In this document: positions 25,986 to 36,683 of the stretch, piece by piece | Layout of the letters: every line of letters starts with the position of its first letter | How positions within the stretch are numbered: the stretch's first letter is position 1 | Assembly (NCBI GenBank): GCA_020912385.1 | Contig: CP087207.1 | Span: 3,534,001-3,598,000, forward strand | DNA from: Neofusicoccum parvum | Lineage: Eukaryota; Ascomycota; Dothideomycetes; Botryosphaeriales; Botryosphaeriaceae | Length of the DNA: 64,000 nucleotides | Reading direction: 5' to 3' | Made by a program: the position numbers and the translations under genes | Notes under the pieces: generated by a model | Database searches by the model: none | Told to the model about the DNA's origin: nothing | Seen by the model: the letters and a program-made list of their open reading frames with translations, nothing else

Positions 25986-26121
25986 AAGAAGATCCTGCCC
26001 TGGCTGATTCTCGAAAACATGCTGGAAAGTAACTCCGAATGATTCTGCTTATTCACATGGTCGCGTTCCTTTCCACGTCGAGCGCGCGCTTTTTCTACAT
26101 ATGCACCCTCCTTTCTCTCCG

Positions 26122-28088
26122 TCACGCCTCCTCCACGTGCTCCGCCCCCACCGTCTTCCTCGCCGCCACCTTCGCCCTCGCCACGCCCAGCACCTCCTCC
26201 TTGCCCGCGACATCGGCATCGTCGCCGTCAAATAGCCGCGCAATCTCCTCGAGCGTCGGGCCGCGCGTCTCGACGTACAGGAAGTAGATGGCCAGGCACT
26301 CGAGCACCAGGATGGCGATGTAGACGAAGTAGAACTTCCACTGCAGCGCCTCCAGGCCGATGGGGTTGACGTACTGGTTGAAGACGGACGAGGCGGCCGT
26401 GCCGGCCATGGTGACGGCCAGCCCCTTGGCGCGGATGTGGAACGGCAGGATCTCGGCGCAGTAGGAGACGGTCAGGCCGGGCCAGGCGAAGCCGGCGACG
26501 CCGTAGAAGGCGAAGATCATGGCGATGACGGCGCCGCCGGCGCCGGGGTTGTTGGTGTCGGCGTAGACGGCGGAGCAGCTGGGAGGAGGGATGACGTTAG
26601 CTATGGTTTGGGGTTGGGGGAGAGGGAGAGGCTACCCGGTCCAGATGCTGAAGGTGACGAGCATGCCGACGGCGGCGGTCAGGAAGAGGGTGCGGCGGCC
26701 CAGCCGGTCGACCAGCAGCACGGAGAAGCCGACGGCGACCAGGAACGACCAGATCTGCAGGCCGCCGTTGATGACGGACTGGTCGCTGGCGTCGTGCACG
26801 CCGACCGAGGTCAGGATGTCGTGGATGTAGTACGACACCAGCCCGTTGCCGGAGCACTGCGAGAAGAAGGCCGTGAGCACGATCAGCAGCAGCCGCTTGC
26901 GGTTGCCCGGCGTGCGCACCAGGTCCGCCCAGCCGTTGCGCGCGGACCGCTGCTCCAGCCGGATCGTCTCCTGGATCTCGAACAGCTCCTGCTCGACGAA
27001 GGCGCTGCGCTCGTCGCCGTTGGCGTGGTACTGTGGAGGTTGCTCGATCAGCACGTCTGCAACCCGATCAAACCGCTTCCAACCCTGCCATCCCCGTACG
27101 CACCTTGACAAGCACCTGCAACGCCTCGTCCGCCCTGTCCTTGGCGCACAGCCACCGCGGACTCTCGGGCAAGAACCATATCCCGACCAGCTGGATCGCG
27201 GGCATCGCCGCCTGCACGCCGACCGGGATGCGCCACGCCGCGTCGGTCGTGTACCGCACCGTCCCGTACACCGTCCACGCCGCCACGATCGACCCGACGA
27301 ACCAGAGCGTGTTGTACATGGTCGTCAGCTTGCCGCGGTGCGCCGGGTGCGCGAGCTCCATGACCAGCAGCGGCGCGGAGCCTTGGGAGATGTTGGAGCT
27401 AGCGGGGGGTTTGGGTTGTTAGTTTTCTCGCCGGTTCGGAGCGTGGTGGTGGTGGAGGAGGAAAAGGGGGGGCCCTACCCGAAGCCGACGAGGAAGCGGC
27501 CGCCGATGAACATGCCGGAGTTGACGGCGGGGACGACTGTGGCGAGGGCGGTGCGTTAGCATCAGGGGTTGGTGGTGTGGCGAGCGGCACTCACCCTGGA
27601 TGACGGTGCCGACGAGCAGGACAACCAGGCCGATGACTACGCCTATCCGGCGGCCGAACAGGTCCGCTGCGTATGATGCTGTGCATGATGTGAGTGCTGC
27701 AGTGACGGGCAAGGCGTCGCCACCGGCTACTGACAGAAGAAGAGCGCGACGAAACCACCAATGTTCTGAATAGCGGTGAACAAGCCCAGCCTCGCCGATG
27801 TCGGGTGACCGAAATCTGTCCGTCGGCTGTCTGTCAGCAAAGAGGACGGTGGGAGTGGGTTGGGGGCTGTCTCGTACACTCCTGCCACGGGTCCATCGTC
27901 TGCAGGCCGTTCAGGAGGCTCCCGTCGTAGCCGTTGATGGTCGCGCCCAGGAACAGGATGGGCATCATCAGGTACAGCTTCCGCAGCCCGGGCTCGCGCC
28001 ACCACGTCACCCGCGGCACCTCGACCTTGAGGACGCCGCCGTCGTCCATCTTGGCCTCGTCGACCTTCATGGTCTTGGGCTCCTCCAT
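26122..28088 (-). CDS. MFS sugar transporter (hexose/lactose permease type)
   Basis: Twelve-helix plasma-membrane sugar:proton symporter of the sugar porter family, 526 aa. Seven exons: 28088-27878, 27815-27735, 27678-27595, 27536-27479, 27398-27104, 27030-26636, 26578-26122. Landmarks: NGYDGSLLNGLQ in helix 1, LFGRR between helices 2 and 3, PESPRWL after helix 6, VDRLGRR between helices 8 and 9, and VETRGPTLEEI after helix 12. Intron 2 uses donor GTCAGT at 27734, giving ALFFSSYAADLFGRR. The gene is divergent from the GH35 beta-galactosidase and has a TATA box (reverse strand, 28206-28201) about 115 bases before its ATG. This pairing suggests uptake of lactose or another galactoside; substrate cannot be read from sequence. 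Confidence 0.9.
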
Positions 28089-29240
28089 TGCTGGTCACTG
28101 TCGATGGTAGGGGAGAAGGAAAAACGAAGTGGTGGTGAAAGACAGGGTTTGATTTGCTTAGGGATCGGGGGCCCTTTACCGCTCGGCCGGGAGTCGGCTC
28201 TTTATAGAAGTTTTTTCTGCCCTCCGGGATGGTGTTCGAATATGGGAATTCCTGCTCGACGCGCTGGTGGTTCGACGGGTGATTGGGCGAGCTAGCGTAC
28301 CAGGGCTTACGGGCTTGCCATGCCGACATCGTCTGCCCCGTGGGCCCGTTTGCTCCAGATTCACTTTACCCCAGATCATCCCGCACGCGCATGGGGGGTG
28401 CCTGCGGCGCGCCGGCCAATGGGTGCCCGGCAATCCCGCAGCGCCGCTGAGTCGCACGCGAGGGCTTGGCCGCTTTTCGCCGGCGTGAGGGACCGGCGAG
28501 AGCGACGGCCGGCGACTGACTGGTCGAGCGCGGTGCTTGGGGCCCCCTCTTCCACCCACCGGAGGCTGCGTACTCATCGGCGCTGGGCCGACGCAACGAG
28601 GCGCGATTCGAGGGCGCGATGTGCGGCTCGTGCCTTGCGGCGGGCGGCGGCGCTGCGGGTTTGCGCGCCGCCCATTGGCCGCATTCCCGACCACGCTCCC
28701 CCAGACGGTGCGAATCGGGCGCGGGGTATGCCGGACGCGGGCTCCCCCCCGCTTCGATCACTCCATCTGCAGCACACCTCAGCAGCCCCGTTGCGGGACC
28801 GGTCGGCCGCCCTTTGCCAATGGGCTCTCGTGCGGCGCTCGCGAGGCCCACTCCCGCCCACATGTGACCCCCCGTGATCATGGCGTAGCTGGGCGGACGG
28901 CGCTCGCAGGCTCCCTCCCCAACCCTCCGGAGCCCGGGATGCTCGTTTGGAGCGATGCCGGCGCGGAGGGGGGACAGCTCGACCCTCAGTCTTGCCCCGC
29001 CCAATCAGGAGCTTCGAAGCCCGATCCCTGACGGCGCAGTCCACAAGTATTATCTTGTATCGCCGCCCTATTTCCGTGCAGCACAGCATAGCTCTGGGAG
29101 GGTTGGGCGCGCCATTGGCAATTTCTAGGCTTGCTATAAAGCCCGCTTGCCTCCGCCAGGTCCAAACTCCGCACTCGTCATCGTGACCTTTTTCCCTCCC
29201 AATTCTTCACCCCCTCCCTCTGGTCTCCTCCGCCGTCACG
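28089..29240. promoter_or_regulatory. Divergent promoter, sugar porter / GH35 beta-galactosidase
   Basis: 1,152 bases. A TATAAA lies on each side: reverse strand 28206-28201 for the porter and 29135-29140 for the GH35 gene, 113-118 and about 105 bases before their ATGs. CCAAT boxes recur: GGCCAATGGG at 28413-28422, its inverse CCCATTGGCC at 28671-28680, TGCCAATGGG at 28815-28824, and CCAAT/ATTGG at 29001-29005 and 29114-29118. CCAAT boxes recruit the fungal HAP complex. No gene lies within. Confidence 0.65.
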
Positions 29241-31052
29241 ATGCCTTCTATCCCGCACCTCCAGAAGAACGATGTCTCGCACCAGCTCATCGTCAACGGC
29301 AAGCCGTTTCTCATGCTTGCCGGCGAGCTGCAGAACTCGTCCCTCACGTCGGCAGAGTACATGAAGGAGGTGTGGCCGAAGATGGTCGACACCCACGTCA
29401 ACACGGTGCTGGGCTGCGTCACCTGGGAGGACATCGAGCCCGAGGAGGGCAAGTTCGACTTCAAGAACCTGGACCAGATCGTGCTGGACGCGCGGGCGCA
29501 CGGCATCCACCTGGTGCTGCTCTGGTTTGGTTCCTTCAAGAACGGTGGGCAGGCCGAGCCGTTGAGCGCGGGGGCGAGAACGTGAGTGCTGACGAGGGGG
29601 ACGGGCAGGCATCTCGACGTACGCGCCCGGCTGGGTGAAGACGAACCCCAAGAGATTCCCGCGGGCCAAGCTGCGCAAGGCGGGCGGCGAGCTGCGCACC
29701 GGCGACGTGGTGTCCATCTTCCACGACGAGGCGCCCAAGGCCGACGCCAAGGCGTTCGGCAAGCTGCTGGAGCACATTAAGGAGATCGACGAGGCACACT
29801 CGACGGTGGTCATGGTGCAGGTCGAGAACGAGACGGGGCTGCTGGGCGACTCGCGTGACGGCAGCAAGTACGCCGACGAGCGCTTCGCTCAGCCCGTCCC
29901 GCAGGAGCTCGTCGACTTCATCGAGACCAGCTGGGACTCCCTGACGGATGACTTCCGCGCCAACTTCAAGACGTTCAGGACGGCGAGCAGGAAGCAGGGC
30001 TCATGGGAGGAGGTGTTTGGCAAGAGCAAGAAGACGGACGAGCTGTTCATGGCGTACCACTACGCGCACTACCTCAACCGCGTGGCGGCGGCGGGCAAGG
30101 AGAAGTACCCCATCCCACTGTACACCAACGTGTGGCAGAACTACGCGGGCGACGACGCCGACAACAACTTCCCGACCATCGTGGGCGGCGGCGACGAGCC
30201 CGGCAACTACCCGTCGGGCGGCGGCGTGGTCGACGTGCTGGACATCTGGCAGAAGTTCGCGCCCAGCCTGGACTTCATCGCGCCAGGCAAGCAGCACCCG
30301 TCTCGATGGAGAGAAAGCACAGCGCGCTAACACCACGGGCAGACGTCTACCTCAACGAGTACGCCAGCTCGTGCGCCAAGTACCGGCACCGCAACCAGCC
30401 GCTCTTCATCCCGGAGCAGCGGCGCGACGAGTACGGGGCGCGGCGGGTGTGGAAGGCGTTCGGGTCGCACCAGTGCCTGGGCACGTCGCCGTTCGGCATC
30501 GACACGCTCGAGCCGGCGACCAACCCGTTCACGCGGCACTACGGGCTGCTGCAGCGCACGCGGGCGCTGGTGCTGGAGGCGCAGCGCCGGCCCGGCGCGT
30601 CCTTCGGCTTCTTCTTCGACGAGCTGCCCGCCGACGGCAGCGGCGCGCGCGACCCCTCGCCGCCGCAGAAGGTCGTCTTCGGCCAGTGGGAGCTGAGCAT
30701 CGAGCGCTGCTTCGTCTTCGGCAAGCCCGGGCCCGGCGCCGGCATGGTCATCCACCGCGGCGGGAACAGGTTCCTGCTCGTCGGCTGGGGCTTCCAGGTC
30801 GTGGCCCGCTCGCTCAGCCCGCGCAGCTCGTTCACGGGGTTCCTGCGCTTCCAGGAGAAGGTGGTGGCGGACGAGGAGACGGGCGAGCTGCGCAAGCTGC
30901 GCAACCTGAACGGCGACGAGACGCGGAGTGGCATCTTCGCGATGATGCCGAATGAGGACCCGGACTACGGCGGGTTCCCCATCTGCGTGACGATCCCGGC
31001 GCGCACGATGGTGGCGGAGCTGGAGGTGTACTCGATCGAGGAGGAGGAGTGA
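29241..31052 (+). CDS. GH35-type beta-galactosidase with DUF5597-like C-terminus, probably intracellular
   Basis: 563 aa from exons 29241-29544, 29609-30286 and 30343-31052. The N-terminal TIM barrel starts LIVNGKPFLMLAGELQNSS; the acid/base region is MVQVENETG (E174/E176) and the nucleophile region LFIPEQRRDEYG (E352). The C-terminal part (from about 410) is a beta-rich domain like the DUF5597 unit found in this subgroup. No signal peptide, so cytosolic action on an imported galactoside is likely, which fits the divergent sugar porter. It is shorter than the roughly 1,000-residue secreted fungal GH35 enzymes and resembles bacterial-type forms. Intron 2 (30287-30342) has a GC donor, CCAG|GCAAGC, with CTAAC branch; splicing there restores IAPDVYLNEYASSC. 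Confidence 0.9.
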
Positions 31053-31462
31053 GGCGGCGGGCGCATTAGAGGTCTAGGCAAATGAAAGCAATGCAATGTC
31101 ATGGTGTTGAGTGCGGTGCGTCGGCATGTCCGAGCTGTCGGAGGCGTCGGAGACTGGCAGGCCACAGCGCTGCGCCGGCGCCCACTTCTAATTCCGAGCG
31201 CGGCGGGCGTCGGGGATAAGCTTGGCCGAGGGGGCCACGCTGGCCAATGGCGCGCGGCTGACGCTGCTCCCGCGGCGGCAGTTTCCCGATGATGTCAGCC
31301 GAACTGGACCCCGCCCCCGCGCTGCACCGGACGCGTCTCTCCCTCCACACGCGGGACCGCCAGAGATGCGATGCGCCGTCGGATTTAGTCGCGCCTCAAA
31401 AGACGCCCTGCTCCGGCTTCGAGCCACCGCCCACCCATCGCTCTCCCTGCCTTCCGCCCACA
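31053..31462. other. Intergenic
   Basis: About 410 bases between two same-strand genes; contains a GGCCAATGG box near 31240-31250. No gene. Confidence 0.6.
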
Positions 31463-32526
31463 ATGGCCCCTCAATGGACCCATCTCATCCGCTTCATCGC
31501 CAAGGAGGACGGCCAGATACATCTCGGCCAGATCGACTCCGCCCAGTTCCCGGACGTCGGTCTTGCGCACTTTGAGGGCAAGGACGTCAGCGCGAAAGAG
31601 GTCACTGGTGGTCTGTACGATGGCGCTGTGACGGACCGCGTCCTGCATGTGGACAAGGTAGGTTGACGGTGCTCCATTCCCGTTGCTGCATATTTCCACC
31701 AAGCAAGACTCAGCTCGAGAACAAACCCAAGTTGCCGGGCTGCAGTCCAAAGACTCGGTGGACTCAATGGGGAAAAGAACACAGACCGCTAACCCGCCTC
31801 CCAGCTGCTCTCCCCCGTCTCGCTCGACCAAGTGCCTCTCGTCCGCTGCCTGGGCCTCAACTACAAGGACCACGCCAAGGAAGCCAGCATGCCGATCCCG
31901 GACGTGCCGATCCTGTTCATCAAGCCGCGCACCGCGCTGAACGGGCCGTTCCCGGCCAAGATCAACGTGCCCAAGATCGCGCAGGACGGCACCGCCGACT
32001 ACGAGGCCGAGCTGACCATCGTCATCGGCAAGGACGGCAAGGACATCCCCGAGGAGCGCGCGCTCGAGTACGTGCTGGGCTACACGTGCGGCAACGACGT
32101 CAGCGCCCGCGCCCAGCAGTTCAAGAACAGCCAGTGGTGCTTCTCGAAGGGCTTCGACGGGAGCGCCCCCGTGGGCCCGGTGCTGGTGAGCGGCGCCGCA
32201 GTGGGCGATCCGCATCAGCTGGATATCAAGGCCATCCACAACAAGAACGTCGTGCAGGACTCGAACACGAGGTGAGTGGGAGCTTTTTTTTTTTCTATGC
32301 GGATCGGAGCTGACGTCGGTAAAGGGAGATGATCTTCGACATCGCGAAGACGGTGTCGTTCCTGTCCATCGGCACCACGCTGGAGAGGGGCACGCTGATC
32401 ATGACGGGCACCGGGCCGGGCGTCGGCGCGATGCGGAATCCGAAGGTGGTGCTGCAGAACGGGGATGACATGAGAGTGCAGATCCAGGGCATCGGGACGC
32501 TGATCAACGAGGTGTACTACGAATAA
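31463..32526 (+). CDS. Fumarylacetoacetate hydrolase-family protein
   Basis: 287 aa, exons 31463-31657, 31805-32271 and 32325-32526. It has the small N-terminal cap domain followed by the FAH fold: CLGLNYKDHAKEA, PILFIKPRTAL, the metal-binding DYEAELTIVIGK, GYTCGNDVSAR and TGTGPGVG. Family members hydrolyse or decarboxylate beta-diketo acids (for example oxaloacetate decarboxylase/acylpyruvase FAHD1, or hydroxymuconate isomerases of aromatic degradation). Full fumarylacetoacetases are longer, so this is the FAHD/YisK-like subgroup. The substrate cannot be assigned. No obvious mitochondrial presequence. Intron 1 is 147 bp, longer than most in this window. It ends 68 bases before the stop side of the decayed hydrolase on the other strand. 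Confidence 0.9.
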
Positions 32527-32593
32527 GGTTGTCGTTCAAAGAACGTGCCTGGCAGCGGAGGCGGGAATAGACCACAGAAAGCGGAAATGAAAA

Positions 32594-33839
32594 TCATCTC
32601 ACAACTACGATCTCCTCCCCAAAATAAAAAACAATGCATCTTCGTCCACCCCGACACCACAAACCCTCCCACCTCAACCACACCTCCCGCTTCCTCCCCA
32701 CCTCACACACCCACTCCACCCCCTCTCCATAATCCCTCGCCGCCCCCTCTACAGCGAACCAGAACGCGCGCGGCACCCCGCCGTCCACCCGCACCCGCGT
32801 CGCCTCGCCGCCCCCCTCGCGCAGCCCCAGCCCTTCGTCGCGCAGCGCGTCCGAGTCGCAGCCCGGTCCGGCAACCTGGACGAACGGCGGCGGGAAGGCG
32901 CTCAGCGCGGCGCCGACGCGAAGGGGGTGGAGAGCGGGGCGCGGCGGAGTGCTGTGCGCTCTTTTGGTATCTGTGGAGGGGGCGCGCACCGAGGAATACG
33001 CGTATGTCTGTGGTGTGAGGGATCGGGGGGCGGTCAGGCGGGGTGGTGGATGATGATAGGCGTGGGAGTGGGATGATGTGGGTGGAGGAGGGATGGATGG
33101 CGGAAGCTGGTGGGATTGGTGGAGATGGTGAGGGCGTTGACGGGTGGTGGGGACTCGGATGCGCGGTGTAGATGCTGCGATCGGGGAATTTACATGCATT
33201 GGTAATGTGCAGATATTGAAAATTGGTCGAGGGTTATAGTGGCGCCGCATATGAAGGATGCGGATGACGAGTAACGAGGTGGAGATCGCTTATGCTGGGT
33301 GAAACCGGCTCTGCTGAGAGAACAGAGCGCTGGAAAAGTGGCGTCACTCACCCATTTGACGACGTCCCAGCAGTCGTTGATGGCAGCTGGGAAAGGATGC
33401 TCCGGAGCGAGCCGATACTCAAGTGAAAGCGCCACGGCGCCGATCATTTCGACGATTATGCGGCACGTCCAGTCCTCATCGAAGCGGTCGCTGGTGATGA
33501 AGCCTCCGCCGTGAATAATGACGGCGACAGGAGCCGGTTGTGCGGCTCCCTTGCGCTTGTATACGCGGACACGGGTCTCGTATCCGTCGCGGACTGGCAA
33601 CAAAACATCCTCCTCGACCATGTGGGCGGGAGTCTCTCGCGGCCTCCCGGCTTTCACGGCTGCATATTGAGCGCGCAGATCGTCCGGGCCGGCTGGCCGC
33701 GGCCATTGCAGGAGGGCATCGTATGCCTGGGACGGGCAGAGGCGTGAGTGGAACTCAATCTCGAAAACACGCGGGACGGACCAACCTGCTGGTACTTCGG
33801 ATCTTTTTCGCCATACTTTGACCAGGGGGTGGATGCCAT
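32594..33839 (-). pseudogene. Decayed alpha/beta hydrolase (HSL/acetyl esterase type), core missing
   Basis: Exon 1 (33839-33786) and exon 2 (33726-33352) join well: start MASTPWSKYGEKDPKYQQ then AYDALLQWPRPAGPD. Exon 2 has the oxyanion motif HGGGF and EYRLAPEHPFPAAINDCWDVVKW, the normal lead-in to the GDSAGG nucleophile elbow. After 33352 no frame on this strand shows that elbow or the roughly 110 following residues. Similarity resumes near 32935 with PFVQVAG and DALRDEG, the region of the catalytic Asp. The catalytic His site reads GVPRAFW where the family has PHAF, so His is Arg. Nucleophile and His are therefore both absent. A divergent but functional gene with odd splicing is less likely. 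No repair of the reading is attempted. Confidence 0.65.
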
Positions 33840-34228
33840 CTGTCAGTTGGCGGACAGGGGGCACGGGCAGGACGGTGGCTGCGATGAAGATACACGAAGC
33901 TGGCTCGGGCGGTCGATGAGGCGCATCTGCCTCTGCACCGTCCCGTTGTCTCCGCGCGACGCTCTCGCGGGCAGTGCTGGTGGACAACAGCATCAGGTCC
34001 ATATTATTGCCGACCGCATTGGGAAGGGGAGCAAGCAGCCAATGGCGGCGCAGACGGCGCGAGCGGTGCGAGCCGCACACACCACCGCACCGCTGCCGCT
34101 GCCCCACCCGGGCCTGAGTCCCCACATCCGCTCCGAACCCTTCCACCTGCAGAATTCCCTCACTCCACGCACTGCGTACTCGTTCACGTTCGTCTTCGCT
34201 TGCCCCTCCCCTCACCCCAGCCTGCATC
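33840..34228. other. Divergent spacer between two decayed genes
   Basis: 390 bases between the starts of the hydrolase relic and the regulator relic; formerly a shared promoter by position. Ends in a pyrimidine-rich leader. No gene. Confidence 0.5.
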
Positions 34229-35594
34229 ATGCCTGCCGCCCGTTCGATCACGCGCAACGCTGCTCCTGCCAGGGCCCGCAAGAGCAGGACCGGCTGCCTC
34301 CAGTGCAGCCGTCGCAGAGTCACAGTGAGGCCCTTGACTCGCTCCGATGGTGCGCCGCACACCGGGTGCCCTGCTGAACTGCCCAGTGCGACGAGAACAC
34401 ATCTGTTCACCACGCCGTCGCGCTGCCCGACGATTGCGCCCCCGGTCGGTGATCTCCACTCGGTCTCGGCCGCGTTCATCCCCCAGACCCACCCTCTGTT
34501 CTCCGTGGAGGACATGCGCCTGCTGTATCATTTCATCAGCTCCGCCTCGTTGACCATCGTGGACATGCAAGACGCCAAGCAGCACTGGCAGACCACCGTC
34601 GTCGAGATTGCCTTGCACCACGGCTTCCTGCTGCACAGCATTTTGGCTTTTTCTGCGCTTCATCTGGCCCACCTGCACCCCGAGGAAAGAAGCCTTCATG
34701 CAAACCGTGCTGCCAATCACCTAGAGCGCGCCCTGTCCGGCGTGCATCCTCAAATGGCGAGCATTTCGGTCCAGAACTGCGACGCCTTGCTCGCCTTTTC
34801 GCTTCTTACAGTGTGCTACACTCCGGCGTCCAGCATTGGCACGCCTGAGTCGGATGTTTTTGCTACTCGTAATCCGTACTGCAAAGTTCGACGCCACAAT
34901 CGAATGGCTTCGCCTGACGCGTGGCGTCGTTAGTGTTCTCGAGCACGGTCGCCGGTGGTTTGAGGCTGGCCCACTCTTCGTTTGGCCACACTATTTCGAA
35001 AAGTCCCTGTTTGGCACTACCCCCCTGTCCGAGAAAGCTAAAGGGGAGGATGCTAGGTTGAAACTTCTCGAGTAGTTGTGGAACGCCAATAACCAGACGA
35101 CGGCCTCCAGTGCGGCTCCACCCGATGACGCGGAGGCTGCTGTTTGTGCCGAGGCACTTGGGCTGCTTCGTGCGGCCTTCTGTGCCACCGAACACGCCGA
35201 AACATCCCAAAAGCAAAATCATCACAACCCTGCCAGCGCCCACAGCGATGCCTCGGTCGTTGTTGGTTCTCTGGTGTGGCTGTATAAGATAGACTGCCGT
35301 TTTCTGCAACTGGTCGAGAGCAAGAGACCCACAGCTTTGATCCTTCTTCTCCACATCTTCATCATGGTCAAACGTCTAGAGCAGCACTGGTGGGCTGCAC
35401 CTCTTGCCACACAAATCACCGAGGCCGTCTCGCCTTTGATCCCGGCGCATCTACAACACCCCATTCGGTGCCCAATTCAGGAGATTATGTTTCGAGGCCG
35501 CGGAGAAACCGCCAAGTCAGACTGCGTTGACTTTGGAGTAACCCAACCGCCTGCTCCTGGACACCCAGCATTCACACCGCAGTATGACTCGTAG
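34229..35594 (+). pseudogene. Decayed Zn2Cys6 transcription factor beside the PKS cluster
   Basis: Begins like an intact zinc-cluster factor: SRTGCLQCSRRRVT, then a 62-bp intron (34325-34386) leads to CDEN, giving C23-X2-C26-X6-C33. The second half of the cluster is wrong: cysteines four and five are absent and a stop follows within 20 codons. The regulatory domain (LLYHFISSASLTIVDMQD, FSALHLAHLHPEERSL, NCDALLAFSLLTV) is in a different frame from the spliced zinc cluster. Near 34855 the frame shifts again (FDATIEWLRLTRGVVSVL), and a TAG at 35073-35075 interrupts it before the final part (VESKRPTALILLLHIFIMVK), which remains recognisable. At least three separate breaks argue for a pseudogene. 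It lies 157 bases from the FSH hydrolase, so it may once have controlled the PKS locus. Confidence 0.68.
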
Positions 35595-35750
35595 ACAATG
35601 TTGGGCAGTGAGTGATTCATTTCATGTCGATAAGGTTCCCGTCAAGAGATTGTGTTCTAGAGACATGCCAGATATCTAATGATGTGTACAAGGTATAATG
35701 AAGATGCCCGAGTTGTCCGGAAACGCCGAAATCAATGCCAATCACTCTAC

Positions 35751-36683
35751 TCAGTTGTCCACCCGCTCTGTCAGTCTCATGACTGCCTCTCCGAGCTCCC
35801 GCAGAGTGACTGCGTCCCTCGGCACTGTGTGACCCTTGCCGTGATCGAACAGCTCTGCAGTCTCATCGTCGCAGAGGTTGAACAGCGCCATGGCTCCATG
35901 AATGTACGGGTCGTAGCAGCCCACGACGTGGCACGTCGGGATGTCGATGACGTCCTCGCACTCGTCAGCCAAAAGGGCCTGGACCTCGCCATCCTCCATC
36001 TTAAGAGGAGGCCAACCAGCCAGGAAGATCGCAGCCTGAGTCGTGTCAATGGGGTCCAAAAAATGAATCGATAGCGCAAAGACACTTACCTTGATCCGGC
36101 GCGGAATTCCTTGTTCCTCAGAACGACGACGCTCCTCCAAGATGAGGCTGGCCGCAGTGGTAGCGCCTTCGGAGTAGCCAAGAATGCCCTAAGGAGATTA
36201 AGATCAGCTTTTCAGCCTCTCAGCTCGGGCATGAGGCACGCGACTTACCTCGATCTCTGGATCTGCGTCGATGACATCGAACAGGTGGTCGAGGCACTTG
36301 CGCAGGTTCATCTCGCTGTATGCCGGGCGCTGGTTGTCGTACAGGCGCCGCATGGTGTCCTCTGCGGACTCGCCCTCGGGAAAGTCGCGGATCTTCTCGA
36401 CGATGTCCTCGAAGCCTTCCATTCCGTCGAACTCGACAAAGCGGAAGAGCGGACCGGGGCCAAAGTAGTCCTCAAAGCCAGGTGGGGGCTTCGCCAACAC
36501 CGTGCCCTGGGTCCACGCGAAGTCGACCACGCCAGTCTTCTCGCATTCCGCGGCGAAGGGACCCAGCTGGACTTTGAAGTTCTGAGTAAAGATATGAGAT
36601 CGCGCGGCCGAATTTCAGGGTCCAGACGGGGAGATACGCACCGTTGCGCTGCCGTAGGCGCCAGGGAGACACAGGAACTTCAT
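35751..36683 (-). CDS. FSH-family serine hydrolase, candidate polyketide-releasing thioesterase
   Basis: 252 aa alpha/beta hydrolase, exons 36683-36642, 36581-36249, 36188-36090, 36035-35751. Starts MKFLCLPGAYGSATNF, typical of the family. The nucleophile elbow is GYSEGA with S131; D200 (GCYDPY) and H227 (GKGHTVP) complete the triad. No signal peptide, so cytosolic. Family knowledge: FSH hydrolases include LovG, which frees the chain from the lovastatin PKSs. Here the adjacent, divergent HR-PKS has no thioesterase or other release domain, so this protein is the natural candidate for release. That role is inferred from family and position. All three introns are phase 0 and 53-60 bp long, and all catalytic residues are intact. 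Confidence 0.9.

Noticed and set aside
33190..34515. Long reverse-strand frame reaching upstream of the hydrolase relic
   Set aside because: The part before 33839 has no similarity and overlaps the divergent regulator relic; splicing from the ATG at 33839 gives the family N-terminus.
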